Assembly: GCA_009869945.1 (NCBI GenBank)
Contig: WIXG01000166.1
Location: 1 to 64,000, forward strand
DNA length: 64,000 nucleotides
DNA from: Mesaphorura yosii
Taxonomy: Eukaryota > Arthropoda > Collembola > Poduromorpha > Tullbergiidae
Direction of reading: 5' to 3'
Shown here: piece after piece, positions 58,679 through 64,000 of the stretch
Numbering within the stretch: position 1 is the first letter of the stretch
How the letters are laid out: each line of letters opens with the position of its first letter
Program-made: the position numbers and the translations under genes
The notes under the pieces: model-generated
What the model was told of the DNA's origin: nothing
Database searches by the model: none
What the model saw: the letters and a program-made list of their open reading frames with translations, nothing else

Positions 58679-61552
58679 TCATCCCAAGGAAACTGGACAT
58701 TCAGCCGGGGTTCTTTGTACTAGCTGCACCCACGAGTCCCAGTGCATGACGCAGTCCGTGATTGGTCGCCCAAACCGAAACTTAATCATCCACAAGTACT
58801 CTTCGCCGTTGCCGATCGAGGAAGCGCATTGTGTCGGATGATGAATGATGCCACCGTACAAATCTCCGCGCAGACTCTCGAATCTTTGTGGTTGATTCGT
58901 GTTGAATCGGACGGCGGATGATGAGGAGGCCGACCAGGCTTCAAGGAAGTGCGATAAGGAATCGTAGTGTTTGAACAGCGGCTGAGTCTGGTGCACCACA
59001 AACGTCGATTTGATGTGAATAGAATCAAAGTCGTCCGCTTCATTTCGAGTTGGAGGTGAACCTTGCGGCTGAAGGGCGTTGGCGGGATTGATTTTCACGA
59101 TGGAGCCTCGTGCGACTAGAATTAAAGGAAAAAGTTGTTAGTAATTTGTACAAAATGTACGTGGCATTGCACACGGTTAGTTACGGTGTTTTTACCTGCA
59201 TCGGCTGTACAATATGTCCTCAGCGCCTCCATCTCCGAGCAGGGCGTACAGGGATCTCCATAACCTGAAAGACAACAAATAGGGCAAGAGAATTATAACA
59301 ACGATCGAGATGAGATCGAACTTAATTAGAATATTATCGGTCCAGTAATCTAGCCACCACACGAGCACAACGAACAACAAATCTAATCCGCGCCATTGTA
59401 ATTTTGTAATTTGTAGTCTCATTCACATTCTCACACTCCAGGTTTTGTTTCTTGGAGTCTAAAGATTATTTGCATTTGTCCAACCATCCGTCTATTCAAA
59501 TCGGACGTGTAATAAATTGGTATCATTTAAAACTGTAATGAATCATTCTTATTTTTAGTTAGTCTCGGTCTGTTTGCACGGCACTTGTTGAGCTGAATTT
59601 ATTGTTCACGGAGTGTTTAGCGTCTGGCCAGATGTCAAGAGCTTAGAACTTGCATTATTAGCACTGCATCAGCCCATTTGCTTTCTTACCTCAAAGAAAG
59701 CCATCAAAGCCAGCCCAGTCCGAGTTCGAGTCTTACGAGAGATTTCACAGCGTGCACTTTTATTATTATTACATGTTCATTCTCAAAATATTAACTCTCT
59801 TTCGGGCCAAAAGTACCGAGTAATGATAACAACAATAATAACAATGATGACTTGCAACAAAAGACGGACAAGAGACTCGACGGAAGACTCTTTCTCTCTT
59901 TTACATATTACAACATCATTTGCTGGGGCTCTGGGCTCTTTTTATCAGGCAATCAAATCTTAAATTAGAAAAGTAAGATTTACGAGCAGTTAAAGATTTT
60001 CACTTGGCTTGCTGCTTGCCTGCCTGCCGATGATGTGCGTTTCCTTAAATTGGCTTTTTGGCCCTTGAAGCTATCATTATCGCTTTCGTTAAGTCAAAGC
60101 GTGCATCGCGCATTGTGCATACGAAACGATCGACGAAGGTTTTATCCATTTATCGATGTGAGACGAGGATGAATCCGCGAGGCATCTTGTAATCTGTCTT
60201 GAGCATCTTTCACTCATCATCCTCATCAAAGAAAGTCAAAGTCAAAGTCCCAATCGGAGCCAGCCCGTAAAAAATGAGCAACTACAGATTTGTGAGCCGC
60301 ATTTGCAATGCACTACATTTGTAGCGATGGCCAAAGTACGAGACAAAGTTTCGACTCCAACAATGTTGCGTACAATGGCATTTGGCATGGCGTAGCTTAA
60401 CAACAATCCGAGCCTTAATGAGTCTCGCAGCATGGGCTCCACACTACACCTAATTATACATACTGCGTTGTTCGCTGTCCGTCCGGCCAAACGGAGCAAG
60501 AAGATTAGGCAGAAAATGCTACGAGCTATTTTTGGTATTTAAAAGTCAGCTCGATCATTCACGCTACGCCACGGATCACAGACGAGTTCTCGTATCATTT
60601 GTTACCTTTCTCTGTTTGAATTTCCAATCGCAATTGCATGAAAAAGAGATTAATAAGAATTACATGCGTCTCTCTTTACGTTTAAGCATTGCATCGGACG
60701 TGTGTGGCTATCATTACGGTACGGATTTACTTTACATATTTAAAAGATCCCTAGACACTGGCCGGGATCTTTGCCTTACCTCTGAATGACTCGATTTCGT
60801 AGTATAATGAGATTGTGTTCCCTTTACTATTAATACTTGAACTCGCACCATCGTCTTCAGGAAAATCATTCTCGAGATGATTTTGATTGATTAAAAATCC
60901 ATCAGCATCCACATCATCAAGAAGCTGAAGTTCTACGTCACCGTCACCATCTCCGTCTCGAGGCAATGCGGATTCAGTCTGACTGCTGCTGCTCTCGCTG
61001 CTGTGTTCGATGTAGATTACTGTTGGCTCGTCTGGCACTCCGATTGCGCCGCTGCCGAAGCCACCACTGCCGCTGTCGCCGTACATTTGGTAGCACTTCG
61101 AGTCGCTACTAGTAAGAATCGGCAGCAGAGAGACGCCACTACTGCTCGTCGTCGAAGACTGCTCTAGAAGGATTCGGACGGACTTTAAGGTACTGCGATT
61201 CTCCAAACAGAGTCTGTACGGTTTCTTGACGCTGGGGTGAATGCTGATTTTGAGACCACCGAGTGGATCTCTCCAGTACACTCGTCCCGCACTGCAGCGC
61301 AGGTTGACTGTCTGCACTAATGCGCTTGTCAATAAATCTTTGTCGTATTCGTGCACGCGCGATTGAATTACTTGACCATTTGCCGACGCCGTCGTCGAGT
61401 TTCTGATATCCATGTCACCCGAGTCGTCGTCAGACTGCTCGTAAGTGACATGATGATGACTATTTCTGGTGGCTGTGGTCATTGCCAGCGTGGTCGGCGG
61501 CTCGTTTGAAGAGGGACGCGAACTCGAGTCCGAACTGGCCACAATTCCTCCT
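58679..61552 (-). CDS. Meteorin-family protein (5' exon missing from view)
   Basis: Three exons: 60780-61552, 59196-59264, 58679-59115, joined at phase 1 both times; the visible part encodes about 425 residues. The first visible exon begins mid-codon, so an upstream exon (expected to carry the signal peptide) is missing, perhaps beyond 64000. Meteorin/METRNL features: VNLRCSAGRVYWRDPLGGLK, a CLENRSTLKSVRILLEQ strand, TISLYYEIESFRG, then GYGDPCTPCSEMEALRTYC with the conserved CxPCS and TYCTADAVARGSI, followed by the NTR-like C-terminal half (VVHQTQPLF, CASSIGNGEEYLWMIKFRFG, closing AECPVSLG). Meteorins are secreted factors in vertebrate neural, glial and metabolic signalling; the arthropod role is unknown to me. 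A roughly 100-residue Ser/Gly/Asp-rich insertion interrupts the N-terminal domain, and a His/Ser/Asp-rich segment precedes it. Confidence 0.8.
59265..60779 (-). other. Long intron of the meteorin-like gene
   Basis: 1.5 kb, AT-rich; includes short GTCAAA tandem units near 60231-60250. No nested exon recognised. Confidence 0.5.
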
Positions 61553-64000
61553 CTGTAAAGAGAAATAAAAGAAGTCATTAATAAATTATTGACATAATGT
61601 GAGTGCAGATTCGGTCTAACAAGAAATTCGTGATTATTTAATAACCGGGCAATAATGTACACAGAAATGAATTCATTATTCATCATTTACGCGCTCTGCG
61701 GCTGCGCGAGTAAATAAATTATACTTTTGCGCTGCATGATCCTTCATATTCAATTCGGATCAATTCATCAAACGAGGCAAGGCACAAGTTCCATCGCCAT
61801 CGCCCTGCCCCCTGCCTGGAACGTTCATGATCGAAGATCGACACAGAAAGAAATGTTAATATTCATAATATTTGTGATTGTTTCTGACTTGACTTGAATC
61901 TGGAATACGGCACGCACGGCATGACACAGAATATGAATGAATTACAAACTAATGGACCGTGCTGTGCGTGTACGCTGTAAAGTGGCACTCCATAATTTGA
62001 AGAAGGTATAGATTTGACGAAGCAGACGACGAGATCTTCCCTGCTGCGTAAAAATATCATGGAACATCGTTTCTTATTCTTCCATAAATGTTTGAGTATT
62101 TGAGTTTGAAGCACAGTGCGAGACAACAGCAACAGGTTGTTCGTTTTTTTCTGTGTCTGCCCGTGCTTTATGGTCCGATAGACGTAAAGAGTTCGGTATC
62201 CATTTTTTTGCCATTTTCTTTGTGGCGAGCCCGCAACAAGTGCGTGCCTTCGCTTTTCAGGAGTAAAGGTTTTTTGTCACGTGTGTGAGGTCGTCAGAAT
62301 GGAAAAGGCTCAAAAGGCAAAGGCAACTCAGCTCGAGTCAGGGAATTCATAAAGATCATGGATCATGTTGATGTTGATGTTCATGTAGCTTGTAAATGCT
62401 CGAGAGCATTATGCTTAAAATGGGATCATGAAATGAAACCGCCTCGCCGGGCAGCGCAGGGTCCATACTGCGTTACTATGTATTTATGTTCTGGAGCCAG
62501 AATTTATGGCATGCAGAAGACTCCAGGCTCAGAACTCATTTTTGTTTTAGTTGCTGTCTAAAAGGTTAATATTTGGGCATTTCTGGTACAAGAACACAAA
62601 AAATGGATTGTTTTGTTTCGTGCGTCGTGTTTGGAAAGCCTTTTGACTCGACTTTGTATTGCGCTCAAATTTTTCGGTCTTCAAAGTATGTAATTACAAG
62701 TTGAGAGTGCACATGCACTTGCACTAAATGCCGAATGCACTTTCTGGTCAAGCACGAAGTGAAGAAATCTGAACCTTTTCCATTCGTTTACAATTCGAGA
62801 TCCCTTGTTGAAGGAAATTATACATTTTGGGAGAATTTAGTGGAGCATTTTACACGCGGGCCATTAATACCGTTTATCGGACCAGAAAATCTTCGGGCCT
62901 GAAAACAACACATAACTTATCACCAGAGCCCCTTTCCCTTATTATTTCATCGTTCTTACAATTTTAATATGCTCAATACACGGAAAAGGCTTTCCTCTTC
63001 CTTGTCCAGTGCCTGACTTGGCGTTTGCGCGGCTCACCCACTCAGAATTCAGAATTATGATCCTTCGAGTAAATTGTAAATAGTCTGCACTGATGAAGTC
63101 AGCGTCAACATGGACTCAATTGCTCTCGAGTTAGTGTAGCCATCGAAGCATGGCGTGGCGCAGTCTCGGTCGATCTTGAATTTCAGCTTAATATGGTTAA
63201 GGTTCATCTTCCAAGTAATACTTATTATTAGGCTTAACCTACACGAACCCCATTGTGGACGTGGATTAGTTGGGCAGAATTCGAAACCAAAAGGCTGGGT
63301 CCACGTCTAGGCAACGCAGTCAAAACAACAGAGAGAATTATTATTTTATTTACGTAACGCTCCAAGTCGAAGCTGCTGAAGACGAATCTCGAAAGACCCT
63401 CAAGTCAAGAGCGCTGCAGCCTCAGAGAAATATTTCCACACTTGGTCCATGCGTGGTTCTAGCCACCAGCCATTTATAAAATATCAAACTTCATCATCAA
63501 CAACAATCAAACGACGAGCCAACAATGTGCATTGTATTTCGCTCCGTACCGTCCGCGTACGCTGTGGCTGCACAGTCCAGTCGTCGTTCACTGAAATGAA
63601 ACCCCACACTCGCACTCAGAGCTTTTTATTTTTGTATTAGTAATTGACATTGAGAGAAAGGAAAATATAATAACGTCCAACTGCGTGGATTCTGCGCTTG
63701 GCGCTGCGCTGCTGCGTTTTGTTCTACGGACTTCTTCCTTCGTTCGGCTCTTCGTCCCGAGACTTTGTAAATTGACTTCTTGAGAAAGGGTCGTCGTCGT
63801 CTCGCGTCTTGGCACTCGAGTTCTCGATGCTCAACAATAAACCACGACCACAAGAGTCAAGAGCACAATGACGGATCATTTTTTACTTATTTCCATTCTC
63901 GGCTCGGTTGAAGTGTATATTGAGAAGGCATGGGTGGCTCGAGCATTGTTATTACTTCCTATTAGTATTGGTATTAGTCCCTATTGTCTATTTCACAGTT
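61553..64000 (-). other. Upstream intron or promoter of the meteorin-like gene
   Basis: A good acceptor (ttctctttacag) ends here, so this is intron rather than promoter at its 5' edge. I searched the minus strand for a signal-peptide exon ending in phase 2 and found none that convinces. Confidence 0.5.

Noticed and set aside
32580-59730. Scattered GTTCGA(G/A)TC-like strings (e.g. near 32590, 37637, 59720) as possible tRNA T-loops
   Set aside because: No matching acceptor stem, A-box or cloverleaf could be found around any of them.

Overview
This is a 64 kb piece of an animal nuclear genome. Genes are split by short GT-AG introns, many of them about 50-110 nt, and 3' ends carry AATAAA signals. 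The protein set (cullin-1, CTDSPL2, pyruvate kinase, extracellular sulfatase, FBXO9, an ML/NPC2-type protein, a meteorin relative) is metazoan. The pyruvate kinase and cullin sequences look arthropod-like, so I favour an arthropod with compact introns, but the window alone does not fix the lineage. All coding models below were assembled by reading splice sites by eye and checking that exon phases join and total a whole number of codons. They are unverified by transcripts.

Layout, left to right. 1-707 (-): 5' part of a gene for a secreted protein with a Ser/Thr/Pro 42-bp repeat. 2194-9748 (-): two cullin-1 genes in tandem, an ordinary one upstream (5970-9748) and a strongly diverged copy directly downstream (2194-5504). 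11479-15137 (+): CTDSPL2-type phosphatase. 17978-about 21446 (+): a bZIP factor with a CREBZF-like basic region. 22096-24558 (-): pyruvate kinase. 28729-30121 (+): a protein with a CENP-B-type DNA-binding domain and a SUMO-interaction motif. 30322-31045 (-): an ML-domain lipid-binding protein, tail-to-tail with the previous gene. 32551-36842 (-): extracellular heparan 6-O-endosulfatase, with a Mutator-type transposase relic in its probable 3' UTR. 37782-38449 (+): a small helical protein with a frame problem. 39026-42981 (-): an unrecognised single-pass membrane protein with a 2.9 kb intron. 46099-46386 (-): a 95-residue membrane protein. 47197-47358 (-): a possible 53-residue single-exon gene with its own TATA box and poly(A) signal. 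48288-50040 (+): FBXO9. 51051-52100 (-): a C-type lectin with a C-terminal membrane anchor. 58679-61552 (-): most of a meteorin-family gene whose signal-peptide exon is not visible.

Functional links. The window holds an SCF ubiquitin-ligase scaffold (Cul1), a diverged second scaffold copy, and an F-box substrate receptor (FBXO9), although FBXO9 lies about 39 kb away and there is no operon-like logic. Several other genes encode secreted or surface proteins (sulfatase, lectin, ML protein, meteorin, repeat protein, two orphan membrane proteins). The gene-poor stretches (25.3-28.7 kb, 43-46 kb, 52.1-58.4 kb, 61.6-64 kb) show no convincing coding exons. I saw no tRNA, rRNA or CRISPR array.

Most worth a second look: the diverged tandem cullin, the CENP-B-domain/SIM protein, the competing splice donors at the start of the sulfatase gene, the mini-gene at 47.2-47.5 kb, and the frame break in the 37.8 kb gene.
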